Origin: Rhodamnia argentea
Lineage: Eukaryota > Streptophyta > Magnoliopsida > Myrtales > Myrtaceae
Assembly (NCBI RefSeq): GCF_020921035.1
Contig: NC_063158.1
Location: 6,244,001-6,308,000, forward strand
DNA: 64,000 bases
Direction of reading: 5' to 3'
The position numbers and the translations under genes are program-made. Below, piece by piece: positions 46,648-59,404 of this stretch. Every line of letters begins with the position of its first letter. Position 1 is the first letter of the stretch. Below the pieces are notes generated by a model. The model saw only the letters and a program-made list of their open reading frames with translations, had not been told where the DNA came from and did no database searches.

Positions 46648-48688
46648 AGGAGGCTTCACACCACACGCGGGGATTCCGAATTTGACGATACACGGCCGAA
46701 GACCCCCTCCGCCGTCGCCACCTGTTGAAGACTCGGCTTCCGCCGAGACCCCTTCCATTGACCGACGCTGCCTGGTGCAGCCTCGACGAGTCACTGTCCT
46801 TCCCCGACGACGAAGCCTCCATTCCAACAGCCTGCACCATTCCCCCGCCGCTGTCCCCGACGTCGATTTGGTGGCTGCCGTGCGACGACGTTGCTGCCCT
46901 CCCTTCACGACGACGGCAAGGCTACCAGTCAGGGAGCATCCCGAGGATCCATTGTTCGCGATCCCATCGGCGATTCGTTATCCGTTCGAATTTGGAACCT
47001 AATCTCCGCAAATTTGGTGAATATCTTTATCCGAATCTATTTGAACATTGGATAATCTGACGATATATTTTGAGCTAGGTAACCGGTTAGGATTTATTTC
47101 CTAATCCACAAATATCAGATAATTTTTTATAGGTGGTGAACTATTAATTTAGTGGGTATTACGAAATTTGATAATTGATCTACCAGGCATTATATCAATT
47201 ATCAAATTTAAATGAAATTGTGAAATATTCAAGTTGATTTTATCCGCTTTCCTTATTTGAATTGGTTCGAGTGGATCGTTATCTTGCATATCATTATCTG
47301 CATCTTTAAAAATTTTAAAAATTGTAGCTTATATATGAAATTTCATGTAGATTAAGTTTGCAAATTATTTTAGATAGAATTACATATTTTGAGTTAGATT
47401 GCATTCATAGGATAGAATTTTTTTATAGATACTAGATTTTAGAAAGACATTGCATTTAGGACAGAGTTTGCATGTTTCAAATAGCTTATCTTTAATAGGG
47501 ATATATATGCTTTTGACATAATTTAATCAGGCATGTCATTAAATCCGGAAATAATAAAAATTTCATTTGCATGTCACATTTGCCACAACATTTAAGCATC
47601 TCATATAGTCGCATGTTATGATAATTAATTCCTAATGTAGCTTGAATGTTGGATTAATGTTATTTAATTGCATGTCATGTAGAGTTAGTCATGTAATTAA
47701 TCAAGTTCATGCCATGTTAAATTAGAATTCACTTTCATGTCATTTTTGTATGCATTCGTCCTAGCTTAGATTGCATTCATTTATCTCCTTGATTAGAATT
47801 CATGTATTGCGCATAGTTTATTTCATATATAAGGTGAAAAACCAAAAAGAGAGAAATAATTGTTTTGCGTATGCTCCCTACCCACATTTACCTTGCATTT
47901 TTTGGTGCCTGATTTCATTGATTGCACATCTTAAAATCAATTAAGCTGCCTGCTATGTTTTCATAAATAAAATGAAATGGTATCGACAGGGCAATTCCTC
48001 GAACTCAAAATCTTTGGTTCGAAAGAATAGAATAATCCTCCACCTATTCGTAAACAGAATAGTGATGACTCCAAGTTAGACATATTGCATGTTAAGATAT
48101 GAATTTGGGAGAGTTCGAGCCAAGAGTTAATTAAATAATTAGCTTAGCAGTCCGTTAGCGTAGTTTTGACAAAATTTAGGTCGTGACACCAACGCGTTAT
48201 TAAAACAGTGGGATGACATCTTTCGATGCAAAATTCATTGGTAAAACTGGCTAAATTAGAGACTTGGGATGTTATGATGGTGACAAAGTTCATGACTCTA
48301 CGAACCATAGACCCGGTGCCGTTTCTTCAACAACGCTAGTTCTTCCGCACGTGCTTGGTTAGTTTCTCATTAATCAATAATAAGGATAACAATTTTATTC
48401 TAATGATTAAAAATAAATTAATTATTTGACACTATCCTCTTACCACTATACGAACTCACTTCTAGAAAGTGAACATTGAATGAATGTTTATAAAGTATAA
48501 CTTTTTAGTGGAAGGTGGGTAGCAAGCTTTTTTTAATTTACATGTTAATCCTTTCTCTTGGTCAACTTAATATGTAGATGAGGGTTAATTGGAAATTTAA
48601 AGCGAGACTGTTTACTTAGATATATAGATGTTTACTTGCTATAAGAGACTGAGGGGCTGTGCATATTGGTGTTGGCCTTTGCAGAAAG

Positions 48689-49636
48689 ATGGAAAAGGAT
48701 GCTTCGGAAGCTGTAAAACAAAAGCAAAAGAGCTACCTTAATCCTCCTCCTCCCGGCAATCGATCTTGTCCTTGGCTTGTGATATGCCATGGACGGGAAG
48801 GACAGAGGCAAACTTTCTACGACGTTTCAGAGTACCACCACCATACGAAAATCATTCCTGATCTGCACGACAAGTGGATCTGCCCTATTTCGAGTCACGA
48901 ATGGTTGTTCACGGGAGATCGAGATTCCGGCGATTGCTGCCTTTGGAATCCGGCTTCTCTGGAGAAAATCCGGCTCCCCCCTTTGGAAGACCTTGCATGC
49001 TCTTTTTGTTTCTTGTCGTCTTCGCCAGGCGATCCTCAATCATATGTTCTGGTGGTTGATCGGGGAGAGGACATCATTGGATATTGCAAATCCGGCGAGG
49101 ATACATTCAAGAGGCACAAGGTCGAACCTCACATCAGTTGTGCCACGATGTTCAAAGGGGAAATTTTCTTGCTGTTGCAGTATTGCGAATTGGCTATTGT
49201 CGACATAGAGAACTCAGAGCTGCGAATACGTATGTTGGGGAACAAAGATGTTAATTGTTCAAATCCCGAAGGCATACCGGCGTCGCGCGATTATCTAGTC
49301 CCATCCGGTGAAGACCTGTTAATTGTGGAAGAGATGATATTATTGGCGCTCCCGATGGGAAAAATCTACAGGTTCAATGTCTTCCGGATGAATTTTGAGG
49401 AAGGGACATGGGAGGAACTGAAAAGCATAGGCGACCGAGCAATTTTTCTTTCGGCTCATGGAGGAATTTCTTGCTCTCCAAAAGACTCAGGAGTTAAGAA
49501 AAATGCCATATATTTTGTAGAGGATGGCAATGGACATATTCGCATGTATGATTTGGAAGATCAGAGCATCTCAAAGGTATCGCCTTGCTCAAACATCAAT
49601 TACCGTTCATCCAATTTGTATTGGATCATGCTGTAG
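48689..49636 (+). CDS. DUF295 (KIB1-4 beta-propeller) domain protein, copy A
   Basis: The product has 315 residues in one exon. Features of the DUF295/KIB beta-propeller family: CPWLVICHG at 27-35, CCLWNPASLEKIRLPPLE at 83-100, the conserved block GTWEELKSIGDRAIFLS in the second half, and YFVEDGNGHIRMYDLEDQSI near the end. Most relatives, such as F-box/kelch At1g57790-like proteins, carry an N-terminal F-box and act in SCF ubiquitin ligases. None is visible here, so this may be a propeller-only protein, or its F-box exon may lie upstream: an acceptor-like TTTGCAG stands five bases before the ATG. The frame upstream begins with GTG where copy B has ATG (57900), so the ATG at 48689, conserved in both, is preferred. 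Substrates are unknown. Confidence 0.82.
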   Translation: MEKDASEAVKQKQKSYLNPPPPGNRSCPWLVICHGREGQRQTFYDVSEYHHHTKIIPDLHDKWICPISSHEWLFTGDRDSGDCCLWNPASLEKIRLPPLEDLACSFCFLSSSPGDPQSYVLVVDRGEDIIGYCKSGEDTFKRHKVEPHISCATMFKGEIFLLLQYCELAIVDIENSELRIRMLGNKDVNCSNPEGIPASRDYLVPSGEDLLIVEEMILLALPMGKIYRFNVFRMNFEEGTWEELKSIGDRAIFLSAHGGISCSPKDSGVKKNAIYFVEDGNGHIRMYDLEDQSISKVSPCSNINYRSSNLYWIML

Positions 49637-50135
49637 GATCAACAAAATCAATGCTACCAAATATAATAGTGTTTCCAACTCCCCTTTTTATACGACATCC
49701 AAAATACACTGTCTCTTTGCTCCATTATGGATTTAAAGATAAAGATTTTCAAAAAAAGACATCCTTCAATTTGCTCTATTTTATTTGCTATTGAACCAAA
49801 CCTAGCTATTTAAAATGGCTGTATTCAACTAACACTAGGAATGTTCCCTTTCAAGTTAACTCTCCTTGTAGGAATTATGTACTGGGAATCAGTGTAGCTT
49901 CAATCTAGGATAGTTATTTTAAACGAAGAGAGTTACCTACACATACGACTATCAATTTAGATCACGGATAATATTTCATCAACCGATCGAGTTACAATGC
50001 TACTTCGTTCGACTTGTAATGTGATCTTCACTTCTGCATTAAATTCTTGTATCCGTACATTTGCTACGAGAATGTACGTTTAAGACAATTGAGACAATGA
50101 GCGGTAACCCAATTATGCATGGAGCGGTAACACCG

Positions 50136-51411
50136 CTTGTAAATTGCTAAGCAGTAGCAGTGAAGTAGCACGACACCAGGAATAAAATGGAGGTGTCAGT
50201 ACTGGTGTCTAACCACGAGTTTCGATCAATTGGAGCCAGTGTAAGAAATGTCTGCTTGCAATTTTTACATTTGAACTGGTGCAGCTTTCCACTGACTTGC
50301 CGCTTGCCTTTTCTTGTTCGTGGGAGTAGGAATGGAGTGCTTCCTATTGCCTCACATCTTTCTCTTTAAAATGTAAAAGAAAGAAGTAGGTTAAAAAACC
50401 TCCCCGGAATATCTAGAGACCAAATTTGACATGTCCTCCCCGTCTAAATTCACCTAAATCAACAAATGAACCAATCCGAACCATATAACCTAGCCAACAT
50501 CGCCGGCGCCTGAATCGGCCAGCACAGCTCCGACCAAGTCTAGTTTTCCGGCGAAATTCGTTTTTGTAATTTTCATCGTCCGTCTTCAAATCAAATCAAC
50601 CAAAGAGGTGTACAGAGACTTACTGCTAGAGCTTCGACAGTGTTTTAGCTAGCAGTTCAAACAAAAAAAAAATGGACATAAGCTAAATTGAAACACAAAA
50701 CAAGTTCTACGATGCACGACTGAAGCTCAAAATCTAAATCGCACTAAAATCCATTAATCAAACACTTGGAAGTGCAGAATCACCGAATCAATGCTTAATT
50801 TAGAATCAGGTAAGTACAGGTAAAAACAGAGTTCGTGAGGGATCGAAATGGTGAACCTGTTGCAGCGGAGGAGCTCGCGATCGCTCCTTTGGCTCCACCA
50901 TCTGTCTCTCGTCGCTCTCTAACTCGTGGAAGTGAGAATGGATCACGAGCTCTGCGCACGCTGGAATGGCTAAAAACATATTCATCCCCCTTTCAAACTC
51001 CCGCCCAAATCTGTTATGGCCAGCTGGCACGCGTGTATTCCACACGCCGATGCCAGCTGGCCAGTGCCGGAGGTGCATGGGTGAGCGGCCACTCACTTGC
51101 TGGTTAAATTGCCTTCCAACTGTTGAAGGCCTCTTTAACGTGGGCCAAACCCGTGGCCCATCCGAAACATTTTGGAAGACTGCATTGTTCTTCTGGCCCA
51201 ACTAAAGGAGGTCCAAGTTATTTATTGTATCCGGGAAGCATACGATGTGCGGACTGGATTGCGAAAGCTCATGGGCTAAGACCTCTCCCCGCAATTGGAT
51301 TTCTAAGCCCCCGACTCTTTTTAGATTTGTTGTGCTTTTGATGCTAGTTATGTTCATCTTTCCGGTACTGAAAGTTAATGAAAGTTTGTTTATTTGACCC
51401 CAAAAAAAAAA
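50136..51411. other. between units A and C, with a dispersed repeat
   Basis: No gene is recognised. Positions 50756-51110 match 24640-25335 (shared CCCCTTTCAAACTCCCGCCC). The repeat contains a palindromic GCCAGCTGGC pair at 51022 and 51053. A poly-A run (51401-51411) directly precedes the truncated pseudogene. Confidence 0.5.
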
Positions 51412-51863
51412 AGTATTGCGAATTGGCTATAGCCGACATAGAGAACTCAGAGCTGCGACTACGTGCATTGGGGAACAAAGATGTTTAATGTTCAAATCCC
51501 AAAGGCATACCGGCATTGCGAGATCTAGTTCCATCCGGCGAAGACCCGTTAATCGTGGCAGAGTTTATTTTCTCGCTGCTGATGGGAAAAATCTATGGGT
51601 TCGAGATTTTTCAGATGAATTTTGCAAAAGGGACATGGGAGGAACTGAAAAGCACTGGTGACAGAGCAATTTTTTTTTCCTGCTCGTGGAGAAATTTCTT
51701 GTTCTTCAAAAGACTCGAGAGTTAAGAAAAATGCCATACATTTTGTGCAGCATGGCTATGGACATGTTTGCATGTATGATTTGGAAGATCACAGCATTTC
51801 AAACGTCTGGCCTTGCTCAAACATTCATTACCATTCATCCTATTTGTATTGGATCATGTTGTG
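51412..51863 (+). pseudogene. 5'-truncated DUF295 pseudogene, copy C
   Basis: It begins abruptly after a poly-A run at the position matching residue 165 or so of copy A (YCELAI) and runs to the normal stop. It has an in-frame TAA at 51486-51488 and one extra base in the T tract at 51670-51678, plus loss of one codon near 51520. The 3' flank to about 52330 is also shared with units A and B, so the truncation is on the 5' side only. The first half of the gene is absent. Confidence 0.88.
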
Positions 51864-52465
51864 ACGCTTAAAAAAAGGGTTCAGATACGCACTGCTACCA
51901 AATATAATCGTCATTTACTTGAGTTTAAATGCTTATATTTCGTTATTTGCCGCAAGAACGAACGCGCGCTTTGTTAAAGTTGCTTGACATTTGTAACCGT
52001 GATTTTCTAACATTTTTTTTTTTGGTCAGCGATTGAGAGGTGCTGGATTGGGAATCAGTGTGACTTCAAACTAGGACCGTCGTTTTATACTAAGAGAGCT
52101 ACCTACATATACAAGTATCAATTTAGATCGCGGATAATTTTTCATGAACTAATGGAGTTGCACCGCTACTTTGCTCAATTTGTAATATAATCTTCAATTT
52201 CGTTTTAAATTCTTGTAGTTAGACATTTGCTACGAGAATTAACGTTTAAGGTAATCGAGACAATCAACGCCGGATTTGGCGATCCAATAATGAGCGGAGC
52301 AGGAGAGAAAGGCTCGGCCACCACGAAAAGTTAAATTTATTTGATACTCGGGGGCGTATATATATGTGTGTGTGTCACTAAACTATTTTCCTACGATATT
52401 TATCAGCACGTTTAAGCATTTGCATTTATGCTTAAGCTTCCTATAATATGTATTTATTGAAACAA

Positions 52466-53352
52466 AAAGTTATATTTACTTGATCAAGATTTCAAAAGAG
52501 AATTTTTTTCTTAAATCACAAATAAAAGTGATAAAATAAAAGCACATTGTTAGGATGCGACAAGTGAGGGGTTTTCGGCTCCGACATGGGATTGCTAAAA
52601 GAGTTCATCGAGCAATATCCGAAATAAAATATCATAAATATTGGAAAATTTTTAAATAAGAGCACGAAATGTCTTCATTTTCTCCAATTAGGCTGTGAAG
52701 TGGACATTGTTCAAAATAAAGACATGAAGTGATCATGACAGTTTCAAATAAGGGTCCGACCTTCTCACTGGTAAGGGCATTTTTACCCTTTGCTCTCTTT
52801 TTTTTCTTTTTCGAGGATGGTCGGTTTCCGGCGATGGTCGGCCACTAGCTATGCCCAAAGAGGGCTGGCGATGATGCCCTCGAAGCAACCCACGAGAGCT
52901 TGGGCGAGTGACCCTCGCCAACCTCGATAAGGTTTGCCGAGCCCTCATCCAAGAGCTAATCGCAGCAAAGAAAAAAAGAAATGAGAAAAATGAAAAAAAA
53001 AGCAAATAAAAAATCAAAATTAAATTGCCTTTGGACGAAAATGCCATTGATCGGCAGAAATTTTTAGCCGACCTGCGAGGAAGAACCTTATTTGATATCG
53101 ACGTGGCCATTTCATGGCCTTATTCAAAATAAAGTCTACTTCATGCCCTTGTTTGAGAAAACAGTAGCACTTAAGGTCCTTAAACGAGGAAATATTATAT
53201 TTACTTGATCCATATTTCAAAAGTGATAAAGTTGTTTTACTTAAATCACAAGTAAAAGCCTATTGTTAGGATGCGAAAAGTTTTCAGCTCCGACATGGGA
53301 TTGCTACGAGAGCTCATTTGAGCAATATTCGAAATCGAATATCATAAATCAA
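52466..53352. repeat. direct repeat pair flanking an insertion
   Basis: GTTAGGATGCGA, GCTCCGACATGGGATTGCTA and GAGCAATAT(C/T)CGAAAT occur at about 52547-52625 and again at 53266-53335, preceded in both by TTACTTGATC...CTTAAATCACAA. Between them (about 52640-53200) lies a MITE-like repeat with AAATAAGGGCATGAAG-type ends and a GC-rich core flanked by pyrimidine and purine tracts; the same end motif occurs at 26935-26985 inside the Copia fossil. Confidence 0.6.
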
Positions 53353-54871
53353 TGTACTTCCTTTCCCCTCCCTTTCTTTATAGAGTTTTACTTTACATTG
53401 TTCTTTATTAAATTGATTTTTGTTTAGAATAATATACATTACTTATTTTAATCTCTTAATGTAAAAACCCGTTACATTAATATAATATGATAGCATTTAA
53501 TGGTGAAAAAATAATTGCGAATGGATCATGCGTCTTAGAAGGCTCAAATTTTACAAATATGTAAGGATCCGATAGTTATAGACTAATTTAAGTTAAACGG
53601 CATGAAAATAAAATCACCCCTAAAGTAAGTTTTTTCTTCCTGGTTACCTAATTTCTAGATAAATATCGAAAGCACTTTGATTTGAAAAAATATATATCCA
53701 ACACGAGTAATGAATATTACCGCACAAACTACTATAATTTAATAAATTCAAGCGATCATATGATCATACGTTGTATTTAAGGCCGCTGTTTGTTTTAGAT
53801 GATTAAGCTTCCGCATACGCCATCTATTAACTATAATATGAGATTAAAGCAGAGCTCGATAAGGTAAGGGATGCATTGGGACGTCCCGATCATTTCGGCG
53901 GCGGCCTTGAGGCATACTCTCTGCAATTTGAAACACTTCATATGAAAAAAGACCTTCTCTGCACAAGGAATCAATGAGATTCGAGAAAACAGCTTTGCTC
54001 ACTAGCAAATCCTCTTTGGCATTTCATTACCTCCCAGAGCCTGAAAATCAATTTCCTCGTCTTCTCCCATATAGTTGTCGAAAAAATCCATATGCCAAAA
54101 GACTATGAATTACGTTGAGGCTGAGCGAGGCGGATCGGTAGCCGCGGAGATAGAGGTGGTCAAGGATGAGGGCTTCGTCGACATCCCGGTGGTAAGTGGA
54201 AATGGCCCTGATTAGGATAGGCGAGCACAAGGACACGACCCTTCCCTTCCGATACAAAAAAAGACACGAAAGAGTGAAAAAAGTGTGGCCCTTGTTTTTA
54301 ATGTAAATTCATTCTAGGCTCCTTTTATTTATTTATTTATTTGTGAAATCATAAAATTGATATTTTATCATGAATATGTAAAATATACATTTACTATATA
54401 ACGTGTCTCAAAGTATCGCAATTCTTTATTTTTCTAGAAATCACGTATCGGTATATCGTGTCTCGTGTCCTGTGTCATGTCAATGCTAGAGGCTACGTAG
54501 CTGAGATGTCGTAAAAAGTTTGCGTCTGTTCTTCACAGCCATGGGAAAGATCGATGGCCCGGAGGAGGATCGCAATAGCTTTTTGGCTGCGCTTTTACAA
54601 AAGCCGAGGCATTTTTTTTCTTCTTCTGCATATTCGTAACAATACTAGATAAAATGCAAGTTAACATCTATATATCGAACAGAGAGAAAAAAAAAAATCG
54701 CTTTGAGCACTCGTCTACGTGATACTTTAATATTATATAGCAGACTATTATCTAACTGTAATTAAGCTTGACTAGGGTTAGTACCATGGAGAACACTTGT
54801 GACCTCTTTTGCCCTCCTAATATTTGCAGATAAAGGTTTTCAAAACAAGGCACATCCCTTAGTTTTCACTG
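53353..54871. other. anonymous sequence
   Basis: No supported gene is present. The stretch 54048-54260 has a GC content above its surroundings, but the frames there are short and unconvincing. Confidence 0.4.
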
Positions 54872-55514
54872 TATTGTACGATATGACCCAAGATGATACC
54901 TTCTAATTAAAACAACTTACGGTGGACTTTATAACTTACTTGATAATTGAGAAGAAAATTTTACCGGTTATTGAACCGAACCGAACCAAACCAAAATTGA
55001 AATCATAAAAAAAATAGGAAATGACTCACCTTGTACGGATTGGATTAGGAATCGGCATACTTTCAGAATGGGATACTCATTCTGTATTGAGATAGCGACT
55101 TGCGTATACAAGCATCAAGTTTAGATCGGGAATACATGAAACCAACCATCAAACAATTCGCCCTTTACTTGACGTCTTATAAGCTGCCGCCCGCCACTAG
55201 CCACGGTTCTTTTTCTTTTCCGCCGCACAATTCGCCCTTATTTATTGGACCGGCGGTGGATGAACTCGGGTGGATAGTTCTAAGCTACGGCCGAAATTAA
55301 TTGAGGATTAATTAAATTAAAGAAAGAAGTCAATCATGCAAGATTGGAACAGAATAATGATCTCGGGCGCGCCCATACGCAGTGGGAAGAAGGGAAATTG
55401 GCTGATTCTGTGGATATGGAAGTAAAACAAGAGAAATAAATTAAATTTCAGCATGACTTCTTTCCTAAAAAGGAAAAATCCCCCCACGTTTGGAAAGGCC
55501 ACACGGGTGTCGTC

Positions 55515-55522
55515 TATAAAAG
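55515..55522 (+). promoter_or_regulatory. TATA box of unit B
   Basis: TATAAAAG in the same context as 46640-46647 of unit A. A leader rich in GAGA (55555-55605) follows; this GAGA tract is absent from unit A. Confidence 0.45.
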
Positions 55523-57929
55523 AGGAGGCTTCACTCCATACGGCAGCGAAACTAAGAGAGCGTGAGAAGCAGAGAAAGAGAGAAACGAGAGAGAGAGAGG
55601 AAGTTCAGCCGAGGTCTCACGGCCGAAGACCCCCTTCCGCCGTCGCCACCCGTTGAAGGCTCTGCTTCTGCCGAGACTGCCCCCTTCCATCGACCGATGC
55701 TGCCCGGTCAATCCACGCCGAGCTAATCCCGCGTCAACAAGTCACTGTCCTTCCCCGACGACAAAGCCTCTGTTCCAACAGCCTGCGCCGTTCCCCCGCC
55801 GCTGTCCCCGACGTCGATTTGGTGGCTGCAGTGCGACAACGTTGCTGCCCTCCCTTCACAACGACGGCAAGGCTACCGGTAGTTTTCCAATTCAGTGAGC
55901 ATCCGGCGGAGCTATCGCTCGTGATCCCGTCCGCGATCGTTATCCATTCGAATTCGGAAAGTAATCTCTGCAAATTAGGTGAATATCTTCATCCGAATCA
56001 ATTTGAACATTGGATTATCTGAGATATTATCTGAGCCGGTTAGGATTTATTTCCTTATCCACAAATCACATATAATTTTTTATAGGGCCTTAGATGAATT
56101 ATTAGGTATTACAAAATTTGATAGGTTGATCTAGAAGGCATTATATCAATTATCATATTTAAGAGAAATTGCGAAATATTCTAACTTGATTTTATCCACT
56201 TTCTTTATTTGAATTGATTCAAGTGGATTGTTATCTTGCATATCTTTACCAGCATCTTTAAAAATTTTAAAAATATAGCTTATAGATAAGATTGCATGTA
56301 GATTAAGATTGCGAATTATTTTAGATATAGTTACAGATTTTGAATTAGTTTGCATTCACTGGATAAGAATTTTATAGATACTAGATTTTAGAAAGACATT
56401 GCATTTAGGATAGAATCTGCATGCTTAAAATAGTTTATGTTTAATAGGTTGGTTTAGGTCAATTTAATCCCTAAACTATAGTAGATAACTATTCTTTTGA
56501 CATAGTTTAATCAGGCATGTCATTAAATCCGGAAATAATAAAAATTTCATGTACATATCATATTATATGTCACATTTGCCACCTCATTGAAGCATCTCAT
56601 ATAGTCGCATGTTAGGGCAATTAATTCCTAATGTTGGTTGAATGTTTGATTAATGCTATTTAATTGCATGTTATGTAGAGTTAGTCATGCAATTAATCAA
56701 GTTCATGCCGTGTTAAATTAGAATTCACTTTCATGTCCTTTTTGTATGCATTCATCCTAGCTTAGATTGCATTTATTTATGTCCTTGATTAGAATTTATG
56801 CTGCACATAGTTTATTTCATATAAAAAGCGAAAACCAAAAAGAGAGGAATAATTGTGTTACGTATGCTACCTATTTATATTGAGTTTTTTGGTGTCTCAT
56901 TTCATTGATTGCGCACCTTAAAATCAATCAAGCTGCTTGCTACGTTTTCATAAATAAAATGAAATGGTATTGAAATGGCAAGCCTCCGAACTCAAAATCT
57001 CCGGGGGCAACTATTCATAGTCATCATGGAGAAATCCTTTATGAAGGAGACGTATACAATACTTGAATTCTCGATGTAGATGCTACATAGTTGGTTCTCA
57101 TCTTTAGAGACTACGAGTGTAATAGGAACATCCGTCGATAAAAGAATCGCCCTAAGATGATCATCTCATGGCTATTGAGAACGAATCAAATCAAATGATT
57201 TTATTTCTCAATCTTTCTGACTTTCTCTACGGAACCAAGGACGAAAAGATTCTTCGTAAAAATACTCCATATATTTGTGAATAGATTAGTGGCGACTCCA
57301 AGTTAGATATATTGCATGTTAACATATGAAGTTGGGAGAGTTCGAGCTAAGAGTTAATTAGATAATTAATTTAGCAATCCGTTATACTAGTTTCGGCGAA
57401 ATTTAGGTCGTGAAACATTCGCGTTATAAAAAAGAGTGGGATGACATCTTTTGATGCAAAATTCACACGTAAAACTGGCTAAATTAGGCTTGGGATATTA
57501 TGACGGTAACAAAGTTGACGATTCTCTGCAATTAACCAAGAAATATTTGCCTACCCGTTCTAGGTTTAGTCGATGCCAACTAAAGGCGGTGATTTGTGGT
57601 AGCACTCAAAGATAATCACCAAAGTCAGATTAAAGATTTGGACATACCGATCAAAATCACGAGTTGATTATCGGAGATGCTAAAAGCAAAGAATTGATTG
57701 CTTTTTTCCTATCCTTGATGTTCATCTTCTTGATAACCATATGATCTATCTTGTGTAACTTTTTTCGCTTTTTCAATTTACAAGTTAATCCTTTCTTTTT
57801 GCCAATTTAATACGTAGATGAGGATTAATTGGAAATTTAAATGAGACTGTTTGCTTAGATATATATAGATGTTTACTTGCTATAAGAGATTGAGGGGCTA
57901 TGCATATTGGTGTAGGTCTTTGCAGAAAG

Positions 57930-58877
57930 ATGGAAAGGGATGCCTCGGATGTTGTAAGACAAAAGCAAAAGAGCTACCTTAATCCTCCTCCCCGGGGCAA
58001 TCGATCTTGCCCTTGGCTTGTGATACTCCACGGATCGGAAGGACAGAGGCAAACCTTCTACGACATTTCGGAGGGCCGCCACCATACGACGATCACTCCC
58101 GATCTGCGCAACAAGTGGATCTGCCCTATTTCGAGTCACGAATGGCTGTTCACGGAAGATCAAGATTCCGGGGATTGCTGCCTTTGGAACCCCGCTTCTC
58201 TGGAGAAAATCCAGCTCCCCCCTTTGGAAGACCTTGCTTGCTCTTTTTGTTTCTTGTCGTCTTCGCCCAGCAATCCTCAATCATATGTTGTGGTGATTGA
58301 TCGGGGAGAGGACATCATCGGATATTGCAAACCCGGCGAGGATGCATTCAAGAGGCACAAGGTCGAACCTCACATCAGTTGTGCCACGATGTTCAAAGGG
58401 GAAATTTTCTTGCTGTTGAAGTATTGCGAATTGGCTATTGTCGACATAGAGAACTCAGCGCTGCGAGTACGTGCGTTGGGGAACAGAGATATTAATCGGT
58501 TAGATCCCAGAGGCATAGCGGCGGTGCGCAATTATCTAATCTCATCCGGCGAAGAATTGTTAATCGTACAAGAGATGATATTACTGGCACAACCGAAGGG
58601 GCAAATATACGGCTTTAAGGTTTTCCGGATGAATTTTGCAGAAGGGACATGGGAGGAACTGAAAAGCATCGGCGACCGAGCAATTTTCTTTTCTGCTTGT
58701 GGGGCAGTTTCTTGCTCTCCAAAAGACTCGAGAGTTAGAAAAAATGCCTTATACTTTGTGGAGAATGGCGATAGACATATCCGCATGTATGATTTGGAAG
58801 ATCAGAGCATTTCAAAGGTGTCGCCTTACTCAAACATCGATTGCCGTTCATCGTATTCACGATGGATTATGTGGTGA
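57930..58877 (+). CDS. DUF295 (KIB1-4 beta-propeller) domain protein, copy B
   Basis: The product has 315 residues in one exon, the same length as copy A without gaps. It shares CPWLVILHG, CCLWNPASLEKIQLPPLE, GTWEELKSIGDRAIFFS and MYDLEDQSISKVSP. Most differences from copy A are substitutions in the central part (about residues 180-235). Both frames intact after duplication suggests selection or a recent event. No F-box is seen. A longer start is possible at 57900 (ATG, ten codons upstream); I prefer 57930 because copy A has no ATG at the upstream site. An acceptor-like CTTTGCAG precedes the start here too. Confidence 0.83.
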   Translation: MERDASDVVRQKQKSYLNPPPRGNRSCPWLVILHGSEGQRQTFYDISEGRHHTTITPDLRNKWICPISSHEWLFTEDQDSGDCCLWNPASLEKIQLPPLEDLACSFCFLSSSPSNPQSYVVVIDRGEDIIGYCKPGEDAFKRHKVEPHISCATMFKGEIFLLLKYCELAIVDIENSALRVRALGNRDINRLDPRGIAAVRNYLISSGEELLIVQEMILLAQPKGQIYGFKVFRMNFAEGTWEELKSIGDRAIFFSACGAVSCSPKDSRVRKNALYFVENGDRHIRMYDLEDQSISKVSPYSNIDCRSSYSRWIMW

Positions 58878-59404
58878 CACTCGAAAAAAGATTGAGATAC
58901 GCACTGCCACCAAATATAATGGTTTTACTTCTGTTTAAGTGCTTATGCTTCGTTATTTGCTGCAAAAACGTACCCTGTTAAAGTTGCTTGACATTATAAT
59001 CGTGGTGTTCTAAGGTGCTGGATTTTGGAATCAGTGTAACTTCAAACTAGGATAGTTGTTTTATATACAAGTATCAATATAGATTACGACTTCATGAACC
59101 AATCGAGTTGCACGGCTACTTTGTTCAATTTGTGATATAATCTTCGATTCTGTTTTGAATTCTTGTATTCGGATGTTTTTCTACGAGAATCTACGTTTAA
59201 AGGCAATTGAGGCGATCAACACCGGGCGTGGTGATCCAATTACGAGTGGAGCAAGAGAGAAAGGCCCGGCCACCACCAAAACAAAACCCCGCTGATGAAA
59301 TGCATTCGCGGGAGACCGGTTGTCGTCAAACTGAATTGCGTATTGGGAGAATTCTTCAACAGAAATTTTCTTTCCGATCACTTTCGTCCTCGTTTCTACA
59401 CGCG

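Larger units (their letters stand above)
45949..50135 (+). repeat. segmental duplication, unit A (DUF295 gene)
   Basis: This matches unit B (54872-59290) from CGTATTGTACGATATG at the left through the promoter-like block, a long AT-rich non-coding stretch, the gene and its 3' flank. Offsets are about 8.92 kb at the left edge and 9.24 kb at the gene, so unit B has gained about 0.3 kb. The AT-rich stretch (47060-48190) holds repeat sequence related to 56040-57420 and 60280-60800. Confidence 0.85.
54872..59290 (+). repeat. segmental duplication, unit B (DUF295 gene)
   Basis: Direct-orientation paralogue of unit A, with the same order of promoter-like block, AT-rich non-coding stretch, gene and 3' flank. 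It contains additional sequence at 57520-57720 that is absent from unit A but present in the orphan module at 61.9-62.1 kb, so unit A has probably lost it. Confidence 0.85.

Noticed and set aside
46682-47060. proline/serine-rich frames after the TATA box of unit A
   Set aside because: They lack an ATG start in context and the reading frame is not kept in unit B, so the stretch is treated as leader sequence.
50806-51201. 131-codon minus-strand frame
   Set aside because: It lies in a dispersed repeat whose other copy (24.6-25.3 kb) does not keep the frame.
54048-54300. possible start of a UDP-glycosyltransferase on the minus strand (GKGRVLVLAYPNQGHF)
   Set aside because: Only about 16 residues resemble the family start and the frame does not continue; too weak to annotate.
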